From positions 1 through 17,509 of the forward strand of contig JAZSMZ010000049.1 in assembly GCA_045536155.1 (NCBI GenBank): 17,509 nucleotides of DNA. Reading direction: 5' to 3'. A program made the translations under genes and the position numbers. Shown here piece after piece: positions 7,612 through 15,793 of this stretch (within the stretch, counting starts at the first letter, position 1; every line of letters starts with the position of its first letter). The notes beneath the pieces are model-generated. The model was not told where the DNA came from and searched no databases. It worked only from the letters and a program-made list of their open reading frames with translations. Source of the DNA: JAZQNC01 sp045536155 (lineage in GTDB: Bacteria; Bacillota; Clostridia; Oscillospirales; CAG-272).

Positions 7612-9306
7612 TTATTTTGAGTAATTTCTCTTGATCTTGTTTGTTGTGGTCTTGTTGAAGGCGGTATCTCGTATGATAACCTTTTGTATCTGCTTGTAGG
7701 AGGGAAGTGATCGGCATTGATCCTTTATGTCCTTCTTGAGCTGATCGATTATCTCGGTATCCTCGATCTCTTTTACCTTGTCGGGATTGAGGTATACCTC
7801 AGCCGAGAGAGCCGCTTCGCTGCCGTTGTCGTCGCGTATAGCCGAAACGATGACCTCTTCAACGTAGGGAATAGAGAGAATGTAGTTTTCAATCTCCTCG
7901 GGATAAATATTTTTACCGTTGGTGAGAACTATGAGGTTCTTCTTTCGCCCGGTTATGGTGATCTGACCCTCTTCGTTTATAGTGCCGTAATCTCCGGTGT
8001 AGAACCATCCGTCGCGCAGTACGCGCTCGCTTTCTTCGGGATTTTTGTAATATCCGAGCATGACGGTATCACCCTTGACGCATATCTCGCCGTTGTTGTC
8101 CTCGTTTACGCCATCGATCTTTACCTCAATGCAGGGGAGCTTTACACCTGCTGTTGTAAAATCGTTGAAATAGTCGCGGTTGGCCGAAACAAGCGGGGAG
8201 CACTCGGTTATGCCGTAACCCGAGATGAGGTCGATACCGATATCGTCGAAGAATCTGCCGATCTCCGATCGGATGGGTGCACCGCCGCATACGATCTTGC
8301 GAAGACGTCCGCCGAACTGATCGTGTATGCTCTTAAAAAGCTGTTTGCGCTTGTCAATTCCGACGGCTCTGAGCGCGCGGCTGATCTTAATACCCTGCTT
8401 TAAGCTCTTTTCGCGTCCCGAATCCTTAGCTGATGCCCATATCTTTTTGTAGAAAGTCTCGGCAAAAGCGGGAACCAGATAAATATACGAGGGCTTGAAG
8501 AACTGAAGATTTTTAAGCACGTTTCTGATCTTGTCGTTAATGCAGATAGTCGAGTGCATGTGAATTGAAACGAGCAGTCCCGCAACCGATTCGTAGGTAT
8601 GGTGATAGGGAAGAACGGACAGGCAGGTATCGTATACGGTGGATATCTGAAGTCCGTAGTAGACGCAGGAAACGAGATTGTGCTCGGTGAGCATGACTCC
8701 CTTTGCAAGTCCCGTTGTTCCCGACGTGTAGACAAGCAGCTTTAACTTCATAGGATCAAAGGTCTGACTTGTGTACGACTGATCACCTTCTTCAAGCTTT
8801 TCCTTGCCCATCTTTAACAGAGCATCGAAGGATATAAAACGTCCGTCCTCCGATATCTCGTCGCGGTCAAATCCGATAAAATACTTAATGCTGCCGAGTC
8901 TGTCGAGATTCTGCATAAGCATATCTTCGTATGTGCTGCTGTAGAACAACACTTCGCTGTCGCTGTTGATAAGTACGTTGACGATATCGTCAGCGGGAAG
9001 CTCCTTGTCAACAGGGACAAAAACGCTGCTCGATTTTAAAACTGTGAGGTATGAAAGCACCCACTTGTAGGAATTCTCACCGATACAGGCAATATGATTG
9101 TCGACGATACCGAGATTGGTAATCGCCGTGCCAAGGTATTTTGTTTCATCGTTGAATCGCTTGAAGCTTATCTCGACGGTCTCACCGCCCGTTCTGTATT
9201 TAAAAGCCGTTTTGTCGCCCGCCTCGCGTTCGGCGATCTCGAGCATCTCTTTTATTGTGTCAAAACTTGTAACTTCGTTAAGCGCGTAGTTGTGCTGTTT
9301 TTTCAT
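7612..9306 (-). CDS. Long-chain acyl-CoA synthetase (AMP-forming, FadD15/ACSL-like)
   Basis: 564-residue ANL-superfamily adenylating enzyme that activates a fatty acid with ATP and CoA. The phosphate-binding loop is YTSGTTGLAKG (193-203). It is followed by LPYHHTYE, the A5-type motif SGYGITECSP, YTGDYG and ITGRKKNLIVLTNGKNIYPEE. The C-terminal catalytic lysine is K557 in TTTNKIKR. The ITGRKK and NGKNIYPEEIE sequences resemble long-chain acyl-CoA synthetases more than acetate or aromatic-acid ligases. No signal peptide is present. CGGAG lies about 8 nt before ATG. No beta-oxidation genes are nearby, so use of exogenous fatty acids for membrane lipids is as likely as degradation. It is transcribed alone from a consensus promoter and ends at the shared terminator. 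Confidence 0.92.
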   Translation of the reverse strand: MKKQHNYALNEVTSFDTIKEMLEIAEREAGDKTAFKYRTGGETVEISFKRFNDETKYLGTAITNLGIVDNHIACIGENSYKWVLSYLTVLKSSSVFVPVDKELPADDIVNVLINSDSEVLFYSSTYEDMLMQNLDRLGSIKYFIGFDRDEISEDGRFISFDALLKMGKEKLEEGDQSYTSQTFDPMKLKLLVYTSGTTGLAKGVMLTEHNLVSCVYYGLQISTVYDTCLSVLPYHHTYESVAGLLVSIHMHSTICINDKIRNVLKNLQFFKPSYIYLVPAFAETFYKKIWASAKDSGREKSLKQGIKISRALRAVGIDKRKQLFKSIHDQFGGRLRKIVCGGAPIRSEIGRFFDDIGIDLISGYGITECSPLVSANRDYFNDFTTAGVKLPCIEVKIDGVNEDNNGEICVKGDTVMLGYYKNPEESERVLRDGWFYTGDYGTINEEGQITITGRKKNLIVLTNGKNIYPEEIENYILSIPYVEEVIVSAIRDDNGSEAALSAEVYLNPDKVKEIEDTEIIDQLKKDIKDQCRSLPSYKQIQKVIIRDTAFNKTTTNKIKRNYSK

Positions 9307-9372
9307 AATACCGCTCCGATTCTGTTTGCATGTATCTGATAATCAAATACACATTATGTAGTATTTAAAACT

Positions 9373-9401
9373 ATTATAAACGATTATCATATTTATGTCA
9401 A
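9373..9401 (-). promoter_or_regulatory. Consensus promoter of the acyl-CoA synthetase gene
   Basis: On the minus strand a perfect TTGACA (9396-9401) and a perfect TATAAT (9373-9378) are 17 bp apart. The predicted transcript has a leader of about 60 nt before ATG at 9306. Confidence 0.88.
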
Positions 9402-9431
9402 TATAAAACATATTAATTTTTTCAAATATCG

Positions 9432-9456
9432 CCAAACCGTTGACGAAACGGTTTGG
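9432..9456. promoter_or_regulatory. Perfect 10-bp inverted repeat over the -35 region, candidate operator
   Basis: CCAAACCGTT (9432-9441) and AACGGTTTGG (9447-9456) form a perfect inverted repeat with a 5-bp centre. The repeat covers the -35 hexamer TTGACG (9440-9445) of the promoter for the DUF1836 gene, so a protein bound there would block that promoter. It has no T-run and starts 31 bp beyond the divergent -35, so it is not a terminator. The binding protein is unknown; the downstream gene product is a candidate. Confidence 0.65.
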
Positions 9457-9468
9457 ATGTGTTATCAT
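9440..9468 (+). promoter_or_regulatory. Promoter of the DUF1836-EamA operon
   Basis: TTGACG (9440-9445) and TATCAT (9463-9468) are spaced 17 bp apart, with TG in the extended -10 position. Transcription should start near 9475, leaving a leader of about 65 nt. The -35 lies inside the palindrome at 9432-9456. Confidence 0.75.
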
Positions 9469-9539
9469 AGATATGTTATCGTTCTTTTATTGACTATTAA
9501 GCCTTTTTAGGGTAATACCGCACAAAACGGAGAAATAAA

Positions 9540-10079
9540 ATGTATACACGTGAAGATATTCTGAACTATCATTGCCCAAGATGGAGCGAGCTTCCCGATA
9601 TCGATCTTTACATGGATCAGGTTGTAAGCCTTATCGTTAAAAACACCTCTGTTTTTTCGGAGGATGACGACCAGCGCGCAATTACCAAGACCATGATCAA
9701 CAACTATGTAAAACTGAAGCTGATAAAGCCGCCCAAAAACAAAAGATACGACCGTGTGCATCTGGCGTACTTTATGGTGGTGGCAATTCTCAAGCGTTTT
9801 ATGAGCTTAACCGAAATTGCCGAGGGAATAAAGCAGGTCAAGGCCGTCTACACAACTCAGCAGGCGTACGACCTCTTTTGCGAGATATTTGAGCTCTCCT
9901 TGCGATCTGCCTTTGACGAGTCGTTTGAAGGAGTTAAGATATCATCGCTTCCCGATGATATAGCCATCTATCACGCGGTAACAAGTGCATATTCCAATAT
10001 GCTTTATGCGAGATATCTTATCTCGAAAAAGAACGAAAAAGCAGAAAAAGCAAGCAAAGCCGAGGGAACAGCAAACTAA
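9540..10079 (+). CDS. DUF1836 domain protein, putative DNA-binding regulator
   Basis: 179-residue protein recognised as DUF1836 from the conserved start YHCPRWSELPDIDLYMDQVV (about 11-30), then ITKTMINNYVKLKLI (about 59-73) and the segment reading RYDRVHLAYFMVVAILK. The ITKTMINNYVK stretch looks like a MerR-type winged-helix recognition segment, so DNA binding is plausible; members have no well-established biochemical role that I know of. The C-terminal end is a charged Lys/Glu-rich helix. No membrane segment or signal is seen. GGAG lies 7-8 nt before ATG. Its stop overlaps the ATG of the transporter gene (TAATG), so the two are translationally coupled. The palindrome over its promoter suggests autoregulation, which is inference. 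Confidence 0.85.
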   Translation: MYTREDILNYHCPRWSELPDIDLYMDQVVSLIVKNTSVFSEDDDQRAITKTMINNYVKLKLIKPPKNKRYDRVHLAYFMVVAILKRFMSLTEIAEGIKQVKAVYTTQQAYDLFCEIFELSLRSAFDESFEGVKISSLPDDIAIYHAVTSAYSNMLYARYLISKKNEKAEKASKAEGTAN

Positions 10080-11002
10080 TGGAATCATCTAAAAAAGGAC
10101 AGCTTCGCGGCTCGCTCCTTCTGCTCATTACTGCAATAATCTGGGGTTCAGCCTTTGTTGCACAGTCAACGGGAATGGACTATGTAGATCCGTTTACTTT
10201 TAATTTTACCCGCACAGTCGTTGGCGTTGTTGCGCTCTTGATCGCAATACCTTTTCTTGATAAGCTCGGACTTTCATGCGCTCCCAAAACCAAGGACGAA
10301 TGGAAAAAGCTTTGGATGTCGGGTGCGCTTTGCGGCGTTATCATGTTCGGCGCATCGGCCTCACAGCAGATCGGAATCGTTGAAACAAGTCCGGGTAAGG
10401 CCGGCTTTATCACCGCGCTTTATATCGTCATCGTGCCCGTTTTGGGAATATTCATGAAAAAGCGTGTTGGCATTCTGACATGGATCGCCGTTGCTATCGC
10501 TATTGTCGGAATGTATCTTCTTTGCGCCGAAGGAGAATTCAAGCTCGGTGCAGGAGATTCGATGGTTATGCTCAGCGCATTGCTCTTCGCGTTTCATATC
10601 ATAACGGTTGATAAGGTTGCACCTACTGTTGACTGCGTCCGACTTTCCTGCGTACAGTTTTTTGTAAGCGCGATACTTGCAGGCATATGCATGCTCATTT
10701 TTGAGACTCCCACTGTTGAAGCGGTATGGAATGCAAAATATTCCATTCTTTATGCGGGAGTAATGTCAACCGGCGTTGCATATACTATGCAGATAATCGG
10801 TCAGTCTACAGTTGAACCGACAGTCGCATCGCTCCTTATGAGCCTTGAATCGGTGTTCGCCGCTCTGACGGGCTGGCTGATCTTGCGCGACGTTATGACG
10901 GGAAACGAGATAATCGGCTGTGTACTTATTTTTATTGCGGTCATCATCGCACAGCTCAAGCTTGATAAGATAAAAACAAACAAAAATAGCCTGCCAAGCT
11001 GA
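10079..11002 (+). CDS. EamA/DMT-family membrane transporter
   Basis: 307-residue drug/metabolite transporter with two tandem EamA repeats and about ten transmembrane helices. The first repeat begins LLLITAIIWGSAFVAQSTGMDYVDPFTF (written here for its first segments, about residues 14-41, with the family WGS-F signature). The second begins after residue 155 with MLSALLFAFHIITVD, and the repeat ends in LESVFAALTGWLILRD, typical of the family. Members export or exchange amino acids, nucleotide precursors or drugs; the substrate here cannot be read. The start ATG overlaps the DUF1836 stop by one base, so the upstream protein may control it. The hydrophilic end (DKIKTNKNSLPS) runs into the terminator stem at 10989. 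Confidence 0.9.
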   Translation: MESSKKGQLRGSLLLLITAIIWGSAFVAQSTGMDYVDPFTFNFTRTVVGVVALLIAIPFLDKLGLSCAPKTKDEWKKLWMSGALCGVIMFGASASQQIGIVETSPGKAGFITALYIVIVPVLGIFMKKRVGILTWIAVAIAIVGMYLLCAEGEFKLGAGDSMVMLSALLFAFHIITVDKVAPTVDCVRLSCVQFFVSAILAGICMLIFETPTVEAVWNAKYSILYAGVMSTGVAYTMQIIGQSTVEPTVASLLMSLESVFAALTGWLILRDVMTGNEIIGCVLIFIAVIIAQLKLDKIKTNKNSLPS

Positions 11003-11016
11003 TGCAGGCATTTTTT
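10989..11016 (+). terminator. Terminator overlapping the EamA stop codon
   Basis: The stem GCCTGC (10989-10994) and GCAGGC (11004-11009), with a 9-nt loop, is followed by A and six T (11011-11016). The EamA stop codon TGA lies in the loop. It separates the DUF1836-EamA operon from the PAP2 gene that starts 26 bp later. Confidence 0.72.
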
Positions 11017-11041
11017 GTATTGATTTTGTGAGGAACGAATT

Positions 11042-11971
11042 ATGAGTGTTTTGTGGGCCTTAAGCGAGATACGAAATCCGGTATTTGACGCTTTTTTCAA
11101 TATCATAACCTTTTTCGGCGAGGAAATTTTGGTATTTGCTATGATATGCCTGCTGTTTTGGTGTGTCGATAAGCCGCTTACCTATAAGATAGCCTTGGCC
11201 TTCTTCCTTTCGGGACTTCTTGTGCAGGTCTTGAAGGTTGCGCTTCGTATAGAAAGGCCATGGATTATTGACCCGAACTTTTTACCCGTCGAAGGCTCGA
11301 TTGAGGCCGCTACGGGATATTCATTCCCGAGCGGACACACTCAGGCCGCCGCGGCAGTGTATTTTACCATTGCAATCTATGCAAAGAAAACGTGGATCAG
11401 GATCGCAAGTGCATCGATGGCGCTCTTAGTCGCATTTTCGCGGCTTTATCTCGGCGTGCACACTCCGGCTGACGTGGGCGGCGCGCTACTTCTGGCTCTG
11501 CTTTCCTGCCTTGCCGTATATCTTTTCGACAAATTTACGGCTGATACAAAAGCACGCGATATTATGGTATCTCTCTTACTTTGCATAATATCAGCTTTGG
11601 CGCTGCTTTATTCTTATTTGCTCTATTCAAACGGAACTATCGAGCTGAGATACGTTTCCGACTGCGCGAAAGCGGCAGGAGCGGGCGTTGGATTTGGTAT
11701 CGTATGGCTTTGGGAGAGAAGATTTATCCGCTTTGATAATAAGGTAAAATGTGAAAGCAAAAAGAAGCTGATTGCCTATCAAATCGTAAAATATGCAGTC
11801 GGCGGTTTGATTCTTGTAGTCCTTAAAACCGTGTCAAAGATGATCTATGACGGCGGATTTGTTTATGACGCACTGCGCTACGCGCTTTTGGTGCTGTGGG
11901 CGACGGGAATATATCCCATAGTCATAAAAAAGGCAAACTTATATGTCGAAAAAGCGCAGAAATGCCAATAA
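11042..11971 (+). CDS. PAP2-family membrane phosphatase
   Basis: 309-residue integral membrane phosphatase of the PAP2 / lipid phosphate phosphatase superfamily. All three catalytic motifs are visible. C1 is K65-x6-R72-P73. C2 is P96-S-G-H99. C3 is S133-R-L-Y-L-G-V-H140-T-P-A-D144, where H140 is the nucleophile and H99 the general acid. About eight hydrophobic segments surround them, and the last third forms extra helices beyond the minimal PAP2 core. Likely substrates are undecaprenyl pyrophosphate, phosphatidate or phosphatidylglycerol phosphate; the sequence does not decide. GAGGAA lies about 7 nt before ATG. No promoter is obvious in the 25 bp after the upstream terminator, so expression may rely on readthrough or on a promoter within the EamA gene. 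Confidence 0.92.
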   Translation: MSVLWALSEIRNPVFDAFFNIITFFGEEILVFAMICLLFWCVDKPLTYKIALAFFLSGLLVQVLKVALRIERPWIIDPNFLPVEGSIEAATGYSFPSGHTQAAAAVYFTIAIYAKKTWIRIASASMALLVAFSRLYLGVHTPADVGGALLLALLSCLAVYLFDKFTADTKARDIMVSLLLCIISALALLYSYLLYSNGTIELRYVSDCAKAAGAGVGFGIVWLWERRFIRFDNKVKCESKKKLIAYQIVKYAVGGLILVVLKTVSKMIYDGGFVYDALRYALLVLWATGIYPIVIKKANLYVEKAQKCQ

Positions 11972-12098
11972 ATTTATATGCAATTTACATTTGCTTAATA
12001 TATTGGTTGTATAATAAACTAATTATAATGGACGCGTGTTTGTGTTTTGCGCGTTTGGCACATAAATGTAAAACCTCCGAAAAGGATCTCATTAATAT

Positions 12099-13886
12099 AT
12101 GAAAAAGCTTCTTATGGGAAATGAAGCGGCCGCTATTGCCGCGATATATGCAGGTGTCAGAGTTGTATGCGGTTATCCCGGTACACCTTCGACCGAGACT
12201 CTTGAAACGGTTGCAAAGAACAACGAAGATAAGAATATATACGTCGAATGGTCGGTAAACGAAAAGGCGGCTCTCGAAGTGGGTGCAGGCGCGGCCTATG
12301 CCGGCGCACGAACCATGGTCACGATGAAGCAGGTCGGACTCAATGCCTGCGCCGACCCGATCATGTCCCTTGCATACATTGGTGTGAAGGGCGGCATGGT
12401 CATCTACGTTGCAGACGATCCCGGTCCGATATCCTCCCAGACGGAGCAGGATACCCGTCGTTTCGGACTCTATTCCAAGCTGCCCGTGCTCGATCCCACG
12501 TCTCCCGAGGAGCTTTTTGATATGATCGGATATGCTTTCGATCTTTCTGAAGAGATCAAAAAGCCGGTCATCGTCCGTCCCACCACCCGAATCTGCCATG
12601 CTTGCGCGTCGGTGGATATTCCCGATGTCAAGAAAAGCTATGACGATCCCGAAGGCTTTGTCCGCGGCAAGGAATGGGTCATTTTCCCGCGCCTCTCTTA
12701 CGGTGCACATATGAAGCTCGAAGAGATATCGGAAAGCCTTAAAGATACATTTTCATCTTGTTCGTTTAACTCGGTTAAAAACAAGGGCAAAAATATTGCC
12801 GTTGTCGCATCGGGTGCCGCATATCCCGTTGCAAATGAGCTGATTTCAATCTATGCTCCCAATACTACTCTCATTAAGCTTGGCGCGGCCGTTCCTTTCC
12901 CTGAAAAGTTCCTTCTTGATTCGCTTGTAGGCGTCGAAAAGGTGCTCGTTGCCGAGGAGCTTGATGCGGTAATCGAGGATGCGCTTTACATACTCAAAGC
13001 AAAATATAACCTTACGATTGAAATACACGGTAAACGCGACGGAGTTATGACTAACGCTGGTGAGTACACCGCGCAGAGCATTCTTACTCCCGTTTGTGAT
13101 TTCCTTGGAGCAACTCCCAAGGAGCTCCCAACACCTCCCGCGCTTCCCGTAAGACCTCCCGTTCTTTGTGCGGGATGCCCTCACCGCGCCTCCTTCTATG
13201 CAGTCAAACGCGCAATGAAGGGTAGAAAAGCGGTGTTCTCTGGCGATATCGGATGCTATACTCTCGGAAACGCAATGCCCCTCGATATGGTGGATACCTG
13301 CCTTTGCATGGGCGCAGGCGTGACGATCGCGCAGGGACTTGCGCACGTTGAAAGTGATGTAAAGCATTTCGCTTTCATCGGCGATTCAACCTTCTTCCAC
13401 AGCGGTATTACTGGCATTGTAAACGCAGTTTACAACAATGCCGATGTCAATATAATTATTCTCGATAACTCCACCACCGCGATGACGGGACATCAGCCCC
13501 ATCCCGGAACGGGCGTTACTATGATGAAGGAACAATCCGTTCGTGCATCTATCGAGAATATCTGCTCGGCTTTGGGCGTCAAGAGCCTTAACATAGTCGA
13601 TCCCTTTGATTTTTATAAGTCGGTCGAAACTGTTAAAATGGCCGCAGACGAAGCAGGGGTATCGGTAATAATTTTCCGTTCGCCCTGTATAGTCAAGGAA
13701 AAGTCGACCCAAAAGCCTCTCACCGTCAGCGATAAATGTACGGGTTGTCAGAGATGCATCCGCGAGATCGGATGTCCCGCAATGAAGCTTGAGCAGGGAA
13801 AGGTTCACATTGATCCCGTGATCTGCACCGGATGCTCGCTTTGCACCAATCTCTGTGCCTTTGATGCGATCGGAGGAAACGACTGA
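12099..13886 (+). CDS. iorA: Indolepyruvate ferredoxin oxidoreductase, alpha subunit
   Basis: 595-residue large subunit of the two-subunit enzyme that converts arylpyruvates plus CoA to arylacetyl-CoA and CO2 while reducing ferredoxin. The N-terminal pyrimidine-binding domain starts MGNEAAAIAAIYAGVRVVCG, followed by YPGTPSTE. The thiamine-diphosphate site is GDSTFFHSG (428-436) through LDNSTTAMTGHQPHPGTG. The C-terminus has two [4Fe-4S] motifs: C547, C550, C553 and C559-P, then C576, C579, C582 and C586. Cluster content and length match IorA rather than pyruvate oxidoreductases. The enzyme is oxygen sensitive. AAAAGGAT lies about 11 nt before ATG. The 127-bp gap upstream is AT-rich and holds two TATAAT boxes (12010-12015, 12024-12029) without a good -35. 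iorB starts on the last base of the stop codon. Confidence 0.96.
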   Translation: MKKLLMGNEAAAIAAIYAGVRVVCGYPGTPSTETLETVAKNNEDKNIYVEWSVNEKAALEVGAGAAYAGARTMVTMKQVGLNACADPIMSLAYIGVKGGMVIYVADDPGPISSQTEQDTRRFGLYSKLPVLDPTSPEELFDMIGYAFDLSEEIKKPVIVRPTTRICHACASVDIPDVKKSYDDPEGFVRGKEWVIFPRLSYGAHMKLEEISESLKDTFSSCSFNSVKNKGKNIAVVASGAAYPVANELISIYAPNTTLIKLGAAVPFPEKFLLDSLVGVEKVLVAEELDAVIEDALYILKAKYNLTIEIHGKRDGVMTNAGEYTAQSILTPVCDFLGATPKELPTPPALPVRPPVLCAGCPHRASFYAVKRAMKGRKAVFSGDIGCYTLGNAMPLDMVDTCLCMGAGVTIAQGLAHVESDVKHFAFIGDSTFFHSGITGIVNAVYNNADVNIIILDNSTTAMTGHQPHPGTGVTMMKEQSVRASIENICSALGVKSLNIVDPFDFYKSVETVKMAADEAGVSVIIFRSPCIVKEKSTQKPLTVSDKCTGCQRCIREIGCPAMKLEQGKVHIDPVICTGCSLCTNLCAFDAIGGND

Positions 13887-14422
13887 TGAACTGTGAAAAT
13901 ATAATCATCGCAGGTATAGGCGGACAGGGAACTGTTCTTGCCTCCCGACTCATCGCCGCCGCTGCAATGGAAAGCGGTCAATTTGTACGTACAGCCGAGA
14001 CGATCGGTATGGCGCAAAGAGGCGGCTCGGTCACAAGCCACGTCCGCATCAATTCCGAGGACGTCGCATCGATGATCCCCTACGGATCTGCCGACTTGCT
14101 TATCGCATTTGATGCAACCGAAGCGCTCCGCGCATCGGTTTACCTCAAAAAAGGCGGACGCGCACTTATAAATCTGCCCGACGGAAAAACTCTTCCCGAC
14201 GGAATAGATTTCGATACCGTCACCGTCGATGCCGAGAAGATCGCCATCGAATGCGGAAGCGCAAAGGCGCTCAACGTCGCTCTCATAGGTGTCGCATCTG
14301 CGAACTCGATGCTTCCCTTTGACGTCAATTTCATGCGCGGCATTATCGAGAAAAATGTACCCGCAAAGTTTGCAAAGCTTAATCTTGCATGCTTTGATGC
14401 AGGATCGAAGCACGTAAAATAA
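13886..14422 (+). CDS. iorB: Indolepyruvate ferredoxin oxidoreductase, beta subunit
   Basis: 178-residue gamma-domain subunit that completes the IorAB enzyme. The N-terminal signature IIIAGIGGQGTVLASRLIA (7-25), then ETIGMAQRGGSVTSHVRI, is characteristic of the 2-oxoacid:ferredoxin oxidoreductase gamma family. Length is slightly under the usual 190-200 residues but the domain looks complete. The ATG shares its A with the TGA stop of iorA (TGATG), so translation is coupled and equal amounts of the two subunits are expected. paaK follows after 38 bp. Confidence 0.95.
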   Translation: MNCENIIIAGIGGQGTVLASRLIAAAAMESGQFVRTAETIGMAQRGGSVTSHVRINSEDVASMIPYGSADLLIAFDATEALRASVYLKKGGRALINLPDGKTLPDGIDFDTVTVDAEKIAIECGSAKALNVALIGVASANSMLPFDVNFMRGIIEKNVPAKFAKLNLACFDAGSKHVK

Positions 14423-14460
14423 GAATACATAAATCCACGAAAGGCGTAAAAAACGTTTTT

Positions 14461-15705
14461 ATGAGCGCTATGACTCAAAGCCAGTTCGAGCTCTTTAAAA
14501 AGGAGCTTGACTATACATTCGAAAACAGTGAATTTTACCGTAAAAAATTTGCCGAGGCAGGCATCGAAGCAGGCGATATAAAGACTCCCGAGGACTTTGT
14601 AAAGCTCCCCTTTACCGATAAGGGAAATCTTCGCGATGCTTATCCGCTCGGAATCATGGCCGCGCCCGAAGAAAAGGTGGTGCGAATCCATTCTTCGTCG
14701 GGAACAACAGGTCTGCCGATCATTATTCCCTATACCGCAAACGACGTCTACACATGGGGTGTAATGTTCAAACGATGCTATGAATATGCGGGCGTTACAA
14801 ATCGCGACAGAATCCACATCACTCCCGGCTACGGACTCTGGACGGCGGGCATCGGTTTTCAGAACGGTGCCGAGATGCTAGGAGCTATGGTTATCCCGAT
14901 GGGCCCCGGCAATACCGAAAAGCAGCTTAAAATGATGGTAGACATGAAGTCCACCGTTCTGACAAGTACCTCGTCATATGCTCTGCTTCTCGCTGAGCAG
15001 ATCGAGCTTCGCAATATCAAGGACAAGATATGCCTTCGTAAGGGCATTATCGGCTCGGAGCGCTGGAGCGATAAGATGCGCCAGAGAATCGCCGACGGAC
15101 TTGGTATCGAGCTTTATGATATCTACGGACTTACCGAGATCTACGGTCCCGGCATATCTATTGATTGCGAATATCACAGCGGTATGCACTATTGGAATGA
15201 TTATCTCTATTTTGAGATAATCAATCCCACCACTCTTCAGCCTGTCGAGGACGGCGAGATGGGCGAGCTTGTAATCACCACCTTGACAAAGGAAGGCGCT
15301 CCTCTGATACGCTACCGCACACATGACCTTACCCGTATAATCCCCGGTCAGTGCCCATGTGGAAGTCCTTTCCCCCGCCACGACCGCATTCTCGGCCGTA
15401 CAGACGACATGATCAAGGTAAAGGGCGTAAACATTTACCCAGGTCAGATCGACGATATGCTCAAGACCGTTGCGGGCGTCAGCTCGGAGTATCAGGTGTT
15501 CGTTGAACACGTTGACGGCAAGGACGAGATGACCCTGAAGTTCGAGTGTGAGACCGGATGCGACAAAGCGAAGGTCGCCGAGGCTGTTGAGGCGGCATTC
15601 AAGAGCAAGATCGGTATAAAGATCATTCCCGAGCCTCACGATATCGGCGGATTGCCGAGAAGCGAAAAGAAGAGCGTTCGAATCATCGACACTCGTTATA
15701 ATTAA
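14461..15705 (+). CDS. paaK: Phenylacetate-CoA ligase family protein (PaaK-type, AMP-forming)
   Basis: 414-residue ANL-superfamily ligase that interconverts an aryl acid (phenylacetate, indoleacetate or similar) and its CoA thioester with ATP/AMP. The motifs are HSSSGTTGLP (77-86, P-loop), DIYGLTEIYGPG (219-230), GRTDDMIKVKGVNIYP near 320-335, and LPRSEKKSVR at the C-terminus, where K404 aligns with the catalytic lysine. The usual GK there reads KK. Length matches PaaK. It follows iorB, and both enzymes handle arylacetyl-CoA. The nearest Shine-Dalgarno (GAAAGG, 14439-14444) is 16 nt from this ATG, longer than normal; no better start lies between, and a second ATG three codons in is farther still. 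No obvious terminator follows. Confidence 0.92.
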   Translation: MSAMTQSQFELFKKELDYTFENSEFYRKKFAEAGIEAGDIKTPEDFVKLPFTDKGNLRDAYPLGIMAAPEEKVVRIHSSSGTTGLPIIIPYTANDVYTWGVMFKRCYEYAGVTNRDRIHITPGYGLWTAGIGFQNGAEMLGAMVIPMGPGNTEKQLKMMVDMKSTVLTSTSSYALLLAEQIELRNIKDKICLRKGIIGSERWSDKMRQRIADGLGIELYDIYGLTEIYGPGISIDCEYHSGMHYWNDYLYFEIINPTTLQPVEDGEMGELVITTLTKEGAPLIRYRTHDLTRIIPGQCPCGSPFPRHDRILGRTDDMIKVKGVNIYPGQIDDMLKTVAGVSSEYQVFVEHVDGKDEMTLKFECETGCDKAKVAEAVEAAFKSKIGIKIIPEPHDIGGLPRSEKKSVRIIDTRYN

Positions 15706-15751
15706 CTGTAAACTAACGTATGCTATATCTATAATTGTTCATAATTACGTA

Positions 15752-15780
15752 TTGAATTGTGCAAAATTTAGTGTTATAAT
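15752..15780 (+). promoter_or_regulatory. Promoter of the tRNA-Val gene
   Basis: TTGAAT (15752-15757) and a perfect TATAAT (15775-15780) are 17 bp apart, with TG in the extended -10 position (15772-15773). The mature tRNA begins 14 bp after the -10, so the 5' leader is only a few bases. Confidence 0.8.
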
Positions 15781-15793
15781 AGTATACGTTGAC

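Noticed and set aside
9432..9456. Palindrome as an intrinsic terminator
   Set aside because: It lies between divergent promoters, has no T-run, and overlaps a -35 hexamer, so an operator is more likely.
12001..12029. Promoter for iorA at the two TATAAT boxes
   Set aside because: Neither box has a recognisable -35 at 16-18 bp in this AT-rich gap, so I did not call a promoter.
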